This document shows positions 53,676-63,496 of a DNA stretch of 64,000 nt, one piece after another; the first letter of the stretch is position 1; each line of letters starts with the position of its first letter. Position numbers and translations under genes: made by a program. The notes below the pieces were generated by a model that made no database searches, was not told the origin of the DNA, and worked only from the letters and a program-made list of their open reading frames with translations. The stretch is from Janthinobacterium sp. PC23-8 (GTDB taxonomy: Bacteria > Pseudomonadota > Gammaproteobacteria > Burkholderiales > Burkholderiaceae_D): assembly GCF_002250505.1 (NCBI RefSeq), contig NZ_NJGY01000001.1, positions 1,360,489 through 1,424,488 on the forward strand. The letters run 5' to 3'.

Positions 53676-54705
53676 TACGCTCCTTCGCCATCTTGTGCGC
53701 GGCCGCTTCCTGGCGCATCCATTGCGCGGTACGGGCAATGCCGTCCCGCAGGCTGACGACGGGACGGTAGCCGAGCACCTTGCGCGCCTTGGCGTTATCG
53801 AGCGTCATGTCGAAGCTGAGCGCGCCGATGCTGTACGGCGTCAACGACGGTTCGCGGCGCGTGAAGCGCGAGGCGAACTGCATCAGGCGGGCGACGGCCG
53901 CCAGCAGCCGATACGGCACGCTGACGATCTCGAAAGGCTGGCGCAGATGGTCGCAAAACAGGCTGCGCAGGATGTCGCACAGGCGCGCCGGTTCGCAGTT
54001 GGTGATATTGAAGGCGCTGCCCGAGGCCAGCGTCTTGTGCAGGGTGGCCAGCCACATCGCATGCACCACATTGTCGACATAGGTGATGTCGATGATGGCC
54101 GCGCCGCCATTGGGCAGCGGCAGCTTGCCGCCGCGCTGCTGCAGCACGCGCGCCAGGCGCGGCATCAGCACCTGGTCGTGCGGGCCGAAAATGGCGCGCG
54201 GGCGCAGGATCACGCACAGCATCTGGCGGTGCTTGTCGGCCGCTTCCTGCACCAGTTTTTCCGCCATCGCCTTGCTGCGCGCATAGGCGTTGACATAGGT
54301 ATCGGGGCGGAAGGTTTCCGGCACGTCGAGGCGGTGGCGGTAGTCGAAATACAGGGCCGGCGTGGAGATGTGGACAAAGCGCGCCACATGAGAAGCTGCC
54401 CCCGCGCGCAGCAACTGGCCGGTGGCGGTGACGTTGGCAGCGATAAAGTCGCGCTCCAGGCCCCAGGGCGAGGACAGGGCGGCGCAGTGCCAGACGACGT
54501 CCATGCCGCGCACCAGCTGGTCCATCTGCTGGGGCGTCGCTTGCGCCAGGTCAAGCGGCACGAACTGCGCCCCCAGGCGTTCGAGCTCGCGGCCCACGTC
54601 CAGGTTGCGGCCGCTGGCGCGCACGTCCACGCCCTGCGCCAGCAGGAAGTGCACGGCATTGCGCCCCAGGCCGCCTGTCGCCCCCGTGACCAGTATCCGC
54701 CTCAT
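53668..54705 (-). CDS. 3-beta-HSD/epimerase-like NAD(P)-dependent reductase
   Basis: The 345-residue protein is an extended SDR: ILVTGATGGLGRN (cofactor loop), LDLAQATPQQMDQLV, the catalytic S114 region VHISTPALYF, and Y141/K145 in YARSK. The pattern is that of the 3-beta-hydroxysteroid dehydrogenase group, which includes OleD, the reductase of the olefin pathway. It lies 50 bp after the KAS III gene, so a ketone made by the condensing enzyme is a logical substrate. Confidence 0.9.
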   Translation of the reverse strand: MRRILVTGATGGLGRNAVHFLLAQGVDVRASGRNLDVGRELERLGAQFVPLDLAQATPQQMDQLVRGMDVVWHCAALSSPWGLERDFIAANVTATGQLLRAGAASHVARFVHISTPALYFDYRHRLDVPETFRPDTYVNAYARSKAMAEKLVQEAADKHRQMLCVILRPRAIFGPHDQVLMPRLARVLQQRGGKLPLPNGGAAIIDITYVDNVVHAMWLATLHKTLASGSAFNITNCEPARLCDILRSLFCDHLRQPFEIVSVPYRLLAAVARLMQFASRFTRREPSLTPYSIGALSFDMTLDNAKARKVLGYRPVVSLRDGIARTAQWMRQEAAAHKMAKERNG

Positions 54706-54755
54706 TGCGCCATCCTCATCAATCGCTAGTCATAGCTCATATTCATCGACCATGT

Positions 54756-55736
54756 TCATAGATCAAGAATCATGCCGCCGATGGTCAGCCCGGCGGCCGT
54801 GCCCATCATCAGCAGGCGCTGACCGGGCCGTGCGCGGCCCGTGATCACCGCCTCGTGCAGCGCACTGGGCAGCGAGGCCGCCACCTGGTTGCCATGGGTC
54901 TCGAAGATCTTGATGATTTTAGCATCGGGGACGTCGAGGATGCGCGCGGCATGCGCGAGCCCCAGCGGGCTGGCCTGGTGCGGCACCACCACGTCGATGC
55001 GATCGAGGCCGGCGCCGGATTCGGCCATCAGCTGGTCCAGGAAAGCCGGCATGACCTTGACGGCCAGGCGGAACACGGCCTTGCCGTCCATATGGAACAG
55101 GTAGTCGCCCGGTTCGCAGCCGGCACGCGGATTGCGCCCGGTGCCGCCGCCGCGTATCTCGCAGTAGCGCCGCCCTTCCGGATACGTGGCCATCTTGCAG
55201 GCGACGATGCCGGCCGTGCCGTCACCGCGTTCGACGATGACGGCGGCGGCGCCGTCGCCAAAGATCATCGACGACTCCGGCTCGCTCCAGTCGACCCCGC
55301 GCGAGGCCAGGTCCGCCGACACGATGGCGATGCGTTGGTAGCCGCCATCAGACAGCAGCGAGGCGGCCACGCGCAGCGCCGCCATAAAGCTCAGGCAACT
55401 GGCGTTGACATCAAAGGCGGGCGTACCAGGCGGCAGGCCCGCATGCAGGGCGATAAAGCAGGCCGTGTTCGGCAAGGCCTGCTCGGGTACGCCGCAGGCG
55501 CCGATCAGCAGGTCAATGTCGGCCGGCTGCAGGCCCGCGTGCTTCAGGGCGTCGAGCAGGGCGGCGGCGCCCAGCTGGCTTTGCGATTCGCCGGGGGCGG
55601 CCACAAAGCGCGACACCACGCCGCTTTTGCGCAGGGTGTAGCCGGGCGGATGGCCCAGTTGTCGATCCAGGCTGTCGGACGTCACGCTTTGCGAGGGCAC
55701 GGCCTTGCCGGTCGCGATCAGGCGTACTGGAATCAT
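54756..55736 (-). CDS. Ketoacyl synthase III-type condensing enzyme
   Basis: The 326-residue protein has the KAS III catalytic triad: C114 in VNASCLSFM, H253 in PHQAS and N283 in THGNQ, and the glycine-rich end GTAAGLTIGGMILDL. FabH and OleA belong to this family; which type this is cannot be decided from motifs alone. It is the first gene of the operon, with an AAAGG ribosome-binding site before the ATG at 55736. A housekeeping fabH is expected in the usual fab cluster, so this copy is probably pathway-specific. Confidence 0.92.
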   Translation of the reverse strand: MIPVRLIATGKAVPSQSVTSDSLDRQLGHPPGYTLRKSGVVSRFVAAPGESQSQLGAAALLDALKHAGLQPADIDLLIGACGVPEQALPNTACFIALHAGLPPGTPAFDVNASCLSFMAALRVAASLLSDGGYQRIAIVSADLASRGVDWSEPESSMIFGDGAAAVIVERGDGTAGIVACKMATYPEGRRYCEIRGGGTGRNPRAGCEPGDYLFHMDGKAVFRLAVKVMPAFLDQLMAESGAGLDRIDVVVPHQASPLGLAHAARILDVPDAKIIKIFETHGNQVAASLPSALHEAVITGRARPGQRLLMMGTAAGLTIGGMILDL

Positions 55737-55773
55737 ATAAGCCTTTATTGTTATGTTGGTCAGGCGTCGTGCT

Positions 55774-56655
55774 TCATGGCAGCGGCAGGGCGTCGCCGCA
55801 ATGCTTGCAATAGTTGGCGTCGTCATCGATATCGCGCTCGCCGCAGCCGGGGCAGCGGCGGCCGGCCTGCTGGCGCCCGCCGCGCTGCACCGTCATTTCC
55901 GCGCTGATGATGCCGGTCGGCACAGCCAGGATGCCCCAGCCCAGCAGCATCATCATCGAGGCGATGGTGCGCCCGATATCGGTCTTCGGCGTGATATCGC
56001 CAAAGCCCACCGTGGTCATGGTGCTGATGGCCCAGTAGATCGAGGTGGGGATGCTGCTGAAACCGTTTTGCGGCCCTTCCACCACATACATCACGGTGCC
56101 CAGCAAAAACACGATCATCATCACGACCGACAAAAAAATCAGGATCTTGCGCCGGCTGGCCAGCAGCGCCCGGCCCAGCATCGTGTACTCATGCACATAC
56201 GAGGTCAGCTTCAAAATACGGAACATGCGCAGCAGGCGCAGGATGCGTACATCGATCAGCACATGGGCGCCCGGCAGCAGCAGACCGATATAGGTCGGCA
56301 CGATGGCCAGCAGGTCGATGATGCCGAAAAAACTGCGCGCATAGCGCACGGGATGCTGCAGGCAAGACAGGCGCGCCAGATATTCGATGGTAAACAACAA
56401 GGTAAAAAACCATTCCAGTGCCACCAGCCAGTGGCCATAACGCTCTGCCACCGAGGCGACGCTGCTGAGCACTACCACCGTCACGCTGATCAGGATGGCG
56501 GCGATCAGCACCAGGTCGAACGCCCGCCCGGCCGGCGTTTCCGCCTCAAAAATCACGCCATACATGCGCGCGCGCCAGCCCGCCTCGGGTTTGCCATAGC
56601 GTGTTTGAGCTTCCTGCGCGGCGCGCTGCCGGGGCGTCAGAGGTGCGGCTTTCAT
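55774..56655 (-). CDS. Voltage-gated-type potassium channel with C-terminal zinc ribbon
   Basis: The 293-residue protein has six membrane segments with a voltage-sensor-like S4 (RILRLLRMFRILKL), the selectivity filter TTVGFGDITP and a C-terminal zinc ribbon CPGCGERDIDDDANYCKHCG. It probably conducts potassium. The start at 56655 is chosen over 56679 by similarity to the usual N-terminus. It lies 37 bp upstream of the KAS III gene on the same strand, and the two may share transcription, though functions are unrelated. Confidence 0.92.
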   Translation of the reverse strand: MKAAPLTPRQRAAQEAQTRYGKPEAGWRARMYGVIFEAETPAGRAFDLVLIAAILISVTVVVLSSVASVAERYGHWLVALEWFFTLLFTIEYLARLSCLQHPVRYARSFFGIIDLLAIVPTYIGLLLPGAHVLIDVRILRLLRMFRILKLTSYVHEYTMLGRALLASRRKILIFLSVVMMIVFLLGTVMYVVEGPQNGFSSIPTSIYWAISTMTTVGFGDITPKTDIGRTIASMMMLLGWGILAVPTGIISAEMTVQRGGRQQAGRRCPGCGERDIDDDANYCKHCGDALPLP

Positions 56656-56720
56656 GCTGGTAATGTGTCCATATGCCAATTATTGTATAGATAATTGAGT
56701 CAGTATGGCGACACGACACG

Positions 56721-58475
56721 CTATGGGCGGCGCCCCGCCAGCAGCACGGCGTTGCGGCGGTCCCGTTCGGCCTGCACGATGTCAGTCGCGCGCGCTTCGC
56801 TCACGCCGGCCGTCTGCAGCACGGTGGCCGTCAGTTGCAGCGCCGCTTCCAGCGCTTCGGGCACGACCAGGGTGGCGCCGGCCTGCACCAGCGCCAGCGC
56901 ATGGGCTTCGTCGCGGGCGCGCGCATACACGGGCAGCTGCGGATAGGCGCGCCGGATCGAGCGCACTGCATGCAGTACCGAGGCGGCATGGTCCATCGTC
57001 AGCACCACGGCGCTGGCGCGGTCGGCATGGACCTTTTGCAGCAACTCGGCGCGCGAGGCGTCGCCAAAATACACGGGAAAGCCGCGCGGATGCAGGGTGG
57101 TCACCAGGCGCGCATCGTTTTCGATCGCCACATAACTGATGTCCTGCTCGGTCAATACCCTGGCCAGCAGCTGGCCCACCCTGCCGAAGCCGGCAATGAT
57201 CACGGTGCCGGCCGGCGGCGCGGCGCCGGTATCGAGGTCGGCCAGCTGGTGATGGTGGCGCCGGTCCCACCAGGCGCCGAAAGCGCGCGCCGCCTTCGCC
57301 AGCGCCGGCGTGGCGAACAGGCTCAGGCCCACCACCAGCATCACGAACTGCGTCACTTCAACCGTGATCAGCCGCTTGCCCAGCGCATAGGCGACGACGA
57401 TAAAGGCGAACTCGCCGCCCTGCCCCAGCAGCACGCCCGAGGCCACCGCGCGGCCCCAGGGAAAGCCGCCGAGGCGGAAAATCGCGCCGATCACCAGCGT
57501 CTTGACGGCAAACAGGCTCAATACGGCCAGCGGTATCCAGACCGGCGAGCGGACGATTTCACGCACATCGATCTGCATGCCCACCGACATGAAGAACAGC
57601 CCCATCAGCAAGCCCTTGAACGGTTCGATGATCACTTCCACTTCATGCCGGAATTCCGTCTCCGCCAGCAGCAGGCCGGCCAGCAAGGCGCCCAGCGCCA
57701 TCGACAGGCCGGCCAGGTAGGTCAAGCCGGCGATGCCCAGGGTGCTGAGCAGGGTCAATGCCATGAACACGTCGGGCTGGCGCTTGCCGACAAAGAACTG
57801 GAACAGCGGACGGATCACGCGGCGCCCCAGCAAGTAAATGAGCACGATGGCGCCGGCCGATTTGACGGCCGCAAAGCCGAGCAGAGAGGCCAGGTCGTCG
57901 CTGCGCCCGCTGGCGAACACGTCGATCAGGATAAACAACGGCACCACCATCAGGTCCTGGAACATCAGGATGGAAAAGCCGGCCTGGCCGCTGGGTGTTT
58001 GCAGCGCGCGCTGCTCGGCCAGCAGCTGCATCACCACGGCGGTCGATGACAGCGACAGCACCAGTCCCAGCACGATGGACGCTTCGAGCGACAGGCCAAC
58101 GTAATACGCGACAAAGCCGACCAGGCAGGCGCTGACCCCCACCTGCCCCACGCCGGCGCCGAATACCCAGCGCCGCAACGCCCACAGCCGTTCGGTCGAT
58201 AACTCCAAACCGATCATAAACATCAAAAACATCACGCCCAGCTCGGCCAGGCCGCTGACCTGTTCGGCGCGCACAAACGAAAAATACTTGAGCCAGGCAA
58301 AGTCGCCAGCCCACAGGCCGAAGCCGAAAGGCCCGAACAGGGCCCCGACGGCGAGAAAACCCAGTACCTGGTTGACTTTCAGGCGCTGCAACAAGGGAAT
58401 AAAAATGCCGGCCAGGGCGAGAAACAACAGGGTTTCGCGCAAATACGGCAGGGCGTGCTGTTCTTCCACGATCAT
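56721..58475 (-). CDS. KefB-type cation:proton antiporter with TrkA-N domain
   Basis: The 584-residue protein has an N-terminal CPA2 membrane domain of about 12 helices (LGVMFLMFMIGLELS, LSLSSTAVVMQLLAEQRA, FQDLMVVPLFILID) and a C-terminal RCK/TrkA-N domain with VIIAGFGRVGQLLARVL. Kef systems release potassium in exchange for protons and are gated by nucleotide or glutathione adducts. No KefF/KefG-type ancillary gene is adjacent. It lies 65 bp upstream of the ion channel. Confidence 0.93.
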   Translation of the reverse strand: MIVEEQHALPYLRETLLFLALAGIFIPLLQRLKVNQVLGFLAVGALFGPFGFGLWAGDFAWLKYFSFVRAEQVSGLAELGVMFLMFMIGLELSTERLWALRRWVFGAGVGQVGVSACLVGFVAYYVGLSLEASIVLGLVLSLSSTAVVMQLLAEQRALQTPSGQAGFSILMFQDLMVVPLFILIDVFASGRSDDLASLLGFAAVKSAGAIVLIYLLGRRVIRPLFQFFVGKRQPDVFMALTLLSTLGIAGLTYLAGLSMALGALLAGLLLAETEFRHEVEVIIEPFKGLLMGLFFMSVGMQIDVREIVRSPVWIPLAVLSLFAVKTLVIGAIFRLGGFPWGRAVASGVLLGQGGEFAFIVVAYALGKRLITVEVTQFVMLVVGLSLFATPALAKAARAFGAWWDRRHHHQLADLDTGAAPPAGTVIIAGFGRVGQLLARVLTEQDISYVAIENDARLVTTLHPRGFPVYFGDASRAELLQKVHADRASAVVLTMDHAASVLHAVRSIRRAYPQLPVYARARDEAHALALVQAGATLVVPEALEAALQLTATVLQTAGVSEARATDIVQAERDRRNAVLLAGRRP

Positions 58476-58478
58476 TCC

Positions 58479-59750
58479 TTAAGGTTGCGAACGCGCCGGA
58501 AGCAATCCCAGCATGTCCGCGCGCGGCCGGTCCCAGCCCGGCACATGGCCCGGGCAAGGCTTGCCGCTGAATTGTTCCAGCCGTACTGTGGTGAAGTTGT
58601 CCTGCATGTCCGGGTTGAAGCGCACATCGGTCAGCGTCGTGCCGCTCAGCTTGGGCATGCGGCCAAAACGCAGCCAGGCGTCCGCATGGCAGTTGCTCGA
58701 CTGCAGCGCGCGCAGGGCCGCCAGGCTGCCCATCGCTTGCGCCGAGACGGCGATGCCGGGCGCCAGCTGGCCGCCACCGTCGCCAGGCTCGGCCAGGCCG
58801 GCCGGACAGGCGGCCGGCGCCAGGCTGGCCGGCAGCAAGCTCATGGTGCCGCGCCGCAGGGTGTAGGCGTCCGCCTTGGCTTCCGCCTTGGCGTCCGTTT
58901 TGCTGTCGAGCGAGACATAGGTCCAGCACAGCGGATGGCTGGGGAAGGCGGTCATGGCCACGTCCCACACGCGCGTGCCAGGGGCGATGCGCTGCAAGGC
59001 AGCCTCGACCCTGGCGCGGCCCACTGCGGAGGCCATACCCTGCATGCCGACAAAGGTGGCCGACAGCGCAAAACCCAGCAACAAGGCGCCTCTTCCCCTC
59101 ACGCCGGCGCGCGCTTGCACGACCGTCATCAACGCACCCAGCGCCAGCAGCACAGCCAGCGCCACCGGCGACAGATAATTTTTATAGGCAAAGAAACACA
59201 GGGCCGCTGCCAGCCCGGCCAGCAGCACGCTTTTGAGCAGGCCCGAGCGCAGTGCGACGATCACGGGCACGCCCAGCAGCACCCAGAACAGCGGTTCGAC
59301 GATAAACACCATGTCGCCGAACAGCCAGCGGTTGTCGAACGGGTAAAACGGATGCAGACCGTAGGAATTCAAAAAATCCATGCCCATGTGCAAGCCAAAG
59401 CCCAGTAGCAGGCACAGCGCCAGCCCGAGGCGGGCCGTCGGGCTGGTTTTCAGCAGGCGCCGCGCGCCGGGCCACAGCAGCCACAGCAGGGCCAGCACCA
59501 GCAAGGCTTGCGGCAAGGCAAGCAATAGCGTGTGGGTATGGCCGCGGTGCTGCAGCATGTAGCCGAAGGGGCGCGGCATCAGCCGCGTCAGGAACAGGTC
59601 GAGGTCCGGCGCATTGCTGGCAAACCAGGCGGAAAACAGCAACAGGGCGCGCCGCGTGCGCTGGGAGGCTTCCTGCGGCTCCGGCGGCAAGCTGCGGTGC
59701 AGCAGCTCGCCCACGCCCAGGCCGATCGCCGAATGTGTAATATTATCCAT
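58479..59750 (-). CDS. YdjM-like membrane-bound metal-dependent hydrolase (DUF457)
   Basis: The 423-residue protein begins MDNITHSAIGLGVGELLHR and has HTHTLLLALPQALLVLAL and GFGLHMGMDFLNSYGLHPF, the histidine and aspartate motifs of the YdjM/YvsG family, within several membrane helices. The C-terminal 180 residues are soluble. E. coli YdjM is SOS-regulated; the biochemical role is not settled. The stop lies 3 bp before the antiporter start. Confidence 0.88.
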   Translation of the reverse strand: MDNITHSAIGLGVGELLHRSLPPEPQEASQRTRRALLLFSAWFASNAPDLDLFLTRLMPRPFGYMLQHRGHTHTLLLALPQALLVLALLWLLWPGARRLLKTSPTARLGLALCLLLGFGLHMGMDFLNSYGLHPFYPFDNRWLFGDMVFIVEPLFWVLLGVPVIVALRSGLLKSVLLAGLAAALCFFAYKNYLSPVALAVLLALGALMTVVQARAGVRGRGALLLGFALSATFVGMQGMASAVGRARVEAALQRIAPGTRVWDVAMTAFPSHPLCWTYVSLDSKTDAKAEAKADAYTLRRGTMSLLPASLAPAACPAGLAEPGDGGGQLAPGIAVSAQAMGSLAALRALQSSNCHADAWLRFGRMPKLSGTTLTDVRFNPDMQDNFTTVRLEQFSGKPCPGHVPGWDRPRADMLGLLPARSQP

Positions 59751-59794
59751 CGGGCAATTTTACAGTACAGCCGCGCCGGGCCGCAGGCTTTTCG

Positions 59795-61447
59795 CTACAG
59801 GGGCGCCAGGTTTTCGTCGCGCATGCCGACCAGCAAGGCACGCCCGTCGGGCAGCACGCGGAACTCGCCAAAGCGCGCTTTCTCGAAGTGTGCGCCCTCG
59901 CCTTCCCTGAAGAACCAGGCGTCGGTGACCAGCGTCCAGCGGCCATTCTTCTGCGTCAGCTGCATCAGGAACTCACCGGGCGCCAGCGCTTTGCCGTCAT
60001 GGACGCGTTTGACGCTGGCCACGCCGCGTTCATCGCGCGTGAGCACCACCTGGGGACGTGCACTGGAACCATCGCCGGTCGGCAGGTCATTGAGGTCATT
60101 GAGTCGCAGGAAATTGAGGGTCATGAAATCGCCCTGCATCAACGAGCGGGGATCGGCAGGTTCCAGCGCGACGAGGACGCGCTGTCCCTTGGCGATCAGC
60201 TGCTCTTTTTGCCAGATGGCGCCATTACCCACCAGCAGTACCAGCAGCAAGCCGGCCAGCACGCCCAGCTGCGCCTTGCGGCCAGGCTTGCCGGAAGGCG
60301 CGCCACCATCGCCGTCAGTAACAGGCAGGATGGCGCCGCGCGCGGCCAGCACCGACATCAGGCCCAGCACCAGGCCGGCTGCGGCCAGCAGCAGCGCCTT
60401 GCTGGCCAACGGCCAGGCCAGCAGATAATAGAAACTGCCGATGATCCAGGCGGCGGCCACGCCAGCGGCCACAGCCACGCGCAGGCGCGCGCTGCTGACG
60501 CAAAACGCCAGGATCAGCAACACGGGCCCGAGCCCCGGCAAGAACCACGCCAATACCGTCAGCACCAGCGCCACGCCGGCGGCCGGCAACTGGCGCAGCG
60601 ACGGCCAGCGGCGCAGCATCCAGGCAGCCGCCGCCACGGCGAGCAGCACCGACAGGAAAGGCAACCATTGCGCGTACCAGCTGCCGCCATGGCGGTTCAG
60701 CTCATTGGCCATGTCGCTGCTCAAGCCATCGCCGACGCTGGCACTGAGCAGGAAAGTCTTGCCCGACCAGCTGGCCAGGCCCAGCAGGATGGCCAGCACC
60801 CAGCCGATCGAGACCGATTCAATATAGGCGGCCACGCGCGCGCCGACGCCATCGTCATAGCTGTTTCTCTGCAGCCAGTGCGCACCCAGCCAGACACCGA
60901 TCGCCAGCAGCCAGGCCAGGTACAAGGTGGCCAAATCTTCGCCGTAGGACCAGATGTAATGGCTGCCGACGCTGCCCAGCGCCAGCAAGCCGCAGGCGAC
61001 CAGACCCAGCAGCACACGCAGCCAGTCGCGCGGCACGATGGCGGCAAACGCCAGGCTGACGGCGGCCAGCGCCAGCGCGGCGATCTGGTCATCCATGTCG
61101 CGGAACAGCGCAAAACCGAGCAAGCCGCCGCCGACCAGCAGGCACGGTATGCCCAGTTGCTCGACAAACAACGACACGCCGCGCGGGCGTATCAGCATCA
61201 CGGCCACGCCCAGCGCCAGGATCGCCACGATATAGGTGCCACCGCCTTTTTCCAGGAAACTGCCCAGCGCAAAGCCCAGCGCCAGCAGCAACGGCAGCGC
61301 CGCCAGCCAGGCGCCCAGCGCCGTCATCAGCACCACCGGCCACGGCCGCACATCCTGCACCGGCACGGTGACGTTGGCGGGCAGCACGCCGGCACGGGTG
61401 GCGTCCTGCATCAACGCGCCCAGCGCATCGGTTTTCGCGATAGTCAT
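59795..61447 (-). CDS. DUF4401/GDYXXLXY membrane protein
   Basis: The 550-residue protein has about 12 membrane helices followed by a GDYXXLXY domain with LMQGDFMTLNFLRLN and RALLVGMRDENLAPL. The N-terminal part resembles DUF4401. The start at 61447 overlaps the DUF2157 stop (ATGA), and the two gene families are regularly paired. Function is unknown; a membrane complex is likely. Confidence 0.85.
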   Translation of the reverse strand: MTIAKTDALGALMQDATRAGVLPANVTVPVQDVRPWPVVLMTALGAWLAALPLLLALGFALGSFLEKGGGTYIVAILALGVAVMLIRPRGVSLFVEQLGIPCLLVGGGLLGFALFRDMDDQIAALALAAVSLAFAAIVPRDWLRVLLGLVACGLLALGSVGSHYIWSYGEDLATLYLAWLLAIGVWLGAHWLQRNSYDDGVGARVAAYIESVSIGWVLAILLGLASWSGKTFLLSASVGDGLSSDMANELNRHGGSWYAQWLPFLSVLLAVAAAAWMLRRWPSLRQLPAAGVALVLTVLAWFLPGLGPVLLILAFCVSSARLRVAVAAGVAAAWIIGSFYYLLAWPLASKALLLAAAGLVLGLMSVLAARGAILPVTDGDGGAPSGKPGRKAQLGVLAGLLLVLLVGNGAIWQKEQLIAKGQRVLVALEPADPRSLMQGDFMTLNFLRLNDLNDLPTGDGSSARPQVVLTRDERGVASVKRVHDGKALAPGEFLMQLTQKNGRWTLVTDAWFFREGEGAHFEKARFGEFRVLPDGRALLVGMRDENLAPL

Positions 61448-62406
61448 GCCAGCTCCCGGCGCGTGCGCCACAAAATGCCTTGCACGGTCAGCGCCAGCAA
61501 CACGGCGGCCACCAGACCGATCATCAGCAAGCTGGCAATCTCGTCGCCATCGTTGCCGCTGAACAGGCGCGACACCATGCCAGAAATAATCAAGGTATTG
61601 ATCCCCAGCGCCACGGCGCTGAGACCAAACACATCAAAGAAATGGGGCATCAGCAACAGCGCCGCCACCGCCAGCAGCAGGACAAGAGCGGCCCAGTACG
61701 GCGTGGCGATGCTGCTGTTGAACAGCGCCGTCATACCCGAACCGGTGACCATGATCATGGTCAGCAGCAGGCCCAGGCGCAGCGGCCACGCTTTTGCGCC
61801 CGTCCAGCGCGCCAGCAGCGGCGAAACAAACGCACAGGCCAGCAGCAGCGCCAGCCAGCCGGTAAAGAAGATACCGAGGTCTTCGCTATGGATGCTCCAG
61901 CTGCGTTGCGCATGGGCCTTGATCCACAAGGTGACGCCGGTGGCCAGCACCAGCATCCACGGCGTCCACAGCACGTCGCTGCGCGCCACCAGGCACAGCG
62001 GCAGCGCCAGTGCGGCCCAGACGGCAAACAGCTGCCACGGGTCGGCGCCGGTCTGGTAGGTCTGGCCAAAATAGGCGAACAGGCCGCCAATGGCCAGCAT
62101 GGCGATCAGCAGCAACGGCGCGCGGGCGCGCGGCGCCGCACAGGCGCCCAGGCAGGAGGCCACGAAAATGGCCTGGATCAGGGCGAAGCGGCCAGTGCGG
62201 CTGAACTCGGACCAGTTGGCGGCGACCCAGAAGATCAGTCCCAGGCCCTGCAGGGCCGCACCCAGCACGGCCACGCCGCGCGGCAGCCACCAGGACAGGC
62301 CGTCCGGTTCGCGCTCGAAGCCGGCCAGTTCCTGCAGTTGCCGGGTTTGCGCGGCGTCGAGCTGATTGCTCGAGGCGAGTTGATACACGGCCAGACGTAG
62401 ATCCAT
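61444..62406 (-). CDS. DUF2157 membrane protein
   Basis: The 320-residue protein has a short cytoplasmic N-terminus and about nine membrane helices, including LGLIFWVAANWSEFSRTGRF, which is diagnostic of DUF2157. Its role is unknown. It is coupled to the GDYXXLXY gene by a 4-bp overlap and both probably form one membrane complex. Confidence 0.87.
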   Translation of the reverse strand: MDLRLAVYQLASSNQLDAAQTRQLQELAGFEREPDGLSWWLPRGVAVLGAALQGLGLIFWVAANWSEFSRTGRFALIQAIFVASCLGACAAPRARAPLLLIAMLAIGGLFAYFGQTYQTGADPWQLFAVWAALALPLCLVARSDVLWTPWMLVLATGVTLWIKAHAQRSWSIHSEDLGIFFTGWLALLLACAFVSPLLARWTGAKAWPLRLGLLLTMIMVTGSGMTALFNSSIATPYWAALVLLLAVAALLLMPHFFDVFGLSAVALGINTLIISGMVSRLFSGNDGDEIASLLMIGLVAAVLLALTVQGILWRTRRELA

Positions 62407-62436
62407 CGTTTGCTTTCGAAAGTAAGGGTATGCGGC

Positions 62437-62727
62437 TCAGCGCTCGACCACCACGCCGCGCCAGAAAGCGACATGGCCGGCGATCTGCATGGCTTCAGCC
62501 TTGGGGGCGGGGTAATACCAGGCCGCGTTCTCGTTCACCTTGCCATCGACATGGATGTCGTAATAGCTGGCGATGCCCTTCCACGGGCAGCTCGTCTGGT
62601 GGTCGCTGCCGCTCAGGTACTCCTGGCGGACGGCAGAGAGAGGGAAATACACATTATTTTCAACGATCTGTACCTGATCGCTGTTCGCTTGCGCAATGAC
62701 GGCGCCATTCCAGCTTGCTGTAGGCAT
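62437..62727 (-). CDS. DUF427 domain protein
   Basis: The 96-residue protein matches DUF427: VYFPLSAVRQEYLSGSDHQT, CPWKGIASYYDI and NENAAWYYPAPK. The family folds into a small beta-barrel; its role is unknown. It lies 30 bp upstream of the DUF2157 gene. Confidence 0.9.
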   Translation of the reverse strand: MPTASWNGAVIAQANSDQVQIVENNVYFPLSAVRQEYLSGSDHQTSCPWKGIASYYDIHVDGKVNENAAWYYPAPKAEAMQIAGHVAFWRGVVVER

Positions 62728-62804
62728 TCGGCTATCCTCCGGTGAGAGGGAAGTGTAGCCTGAATATCAAGAAACGGCGCGCGCCATTGGTGCGCTGGTA
62801 CCAC

Positions 62805-63455
62805 TTACTCTTGCGTGATGATCTGGCGCAAAGCCTGTTCGAATACTTCCGGTGGCTGGCCGCCGGAGATCAAATGGCGTTCATTGATGATAATGGCGGG
62901 CACCGAGCTGATGCCGTTCTGCTGGTAAAACTGTTCGCGCGCGCGCACTTCGTCGGCATATTTGTCCGACGTGAGAATATCGCGCGCCGTCTCCGGATCG
63001 AGCCCCGCGTCAGCGGCGGCCTTGACCAGCACCTCGTGCGAGGACGGGTCCTGGCCCTGCGTGAAATAGGCGTCGAACAGGGCCATTTTCAGTTCGCGCT
63101 GGCGCCCGGCCAGTTCGGCCCAGTGCAGCAAACGGTGCGCGTCAAAGGTGTTGTAGATACGGCCGCGCTTGTCCATGGAAAAAGTAAAACCGAGCGACGC
63201 GCCACGCGCGCGGATCGCTTCGCGCGACTGCGCGATCTGTTCCGGCGTGGAGCCATATTTTTCGGCGATATGTTCGCCGATATCCTGGCCTTCGGGCGGC
63301 ATGTTGACGTTCAGCTCGAACGGCTGGAAATGGATCTCGGCAGCCACCGTGTCTTGCAGGCTCGACAGCGCCTGTTCCAGCGATTTGAGGCCGATCACGC
63401 ACCAGGGGCAGGAAACGTCGGAGACGAAATCGATACGGACGGGAGTAGCAGACAT
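62805..63455 (-). CDS. DsbA-family (FrnE-like) oxidoreductase
   Basis: The 216-residue cytoplasmic protein has the thioredoxin-fold active site CPWC in VSDVSCPWCVIG, and SSVPAIIINERHLISGGQPP with the cis-proline, like FrnE/2-hydroxychromene-2-carboxylate isomerase relatives. No signal peptide is present, so it is not a periplasmic DsbA. It may act in stress protection or disulfide isomerisation. It lies 73 bp from plsY. Confidence 0.9.
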   Translation of the reverse strand: MSATPVRIDFVSDVSCPWCVIGLKSLEQALSSLQDTVAAEIHFQPFELNVNMPPEGQDIGEHIAEKYGSTPEQIAQSREAIRARGASLGFTFSMDKRGRIYNTFDAHRLLHWAELAGRQRELKMALFDAYFTQGQDPSSHEVLVKAAADAGLDPETARDILTSDKYADEVRAREQFYQQNGISSVPAIIINERHLISGGQPPEVFEQALRQIITQE

Positions 63456-63496
63456 GGGACAGCCTTTCGCGAGTAGTGGCAGAGCAGCAGAAAACT

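Noticed and set aside
59888..62059. 723-codon plus-strand frame opposite the DUF2157/GDYXXLXY genes
   Set aside because: The product is rich in Q, H and R as expected for antisense of membrane proteins, and has no domain.
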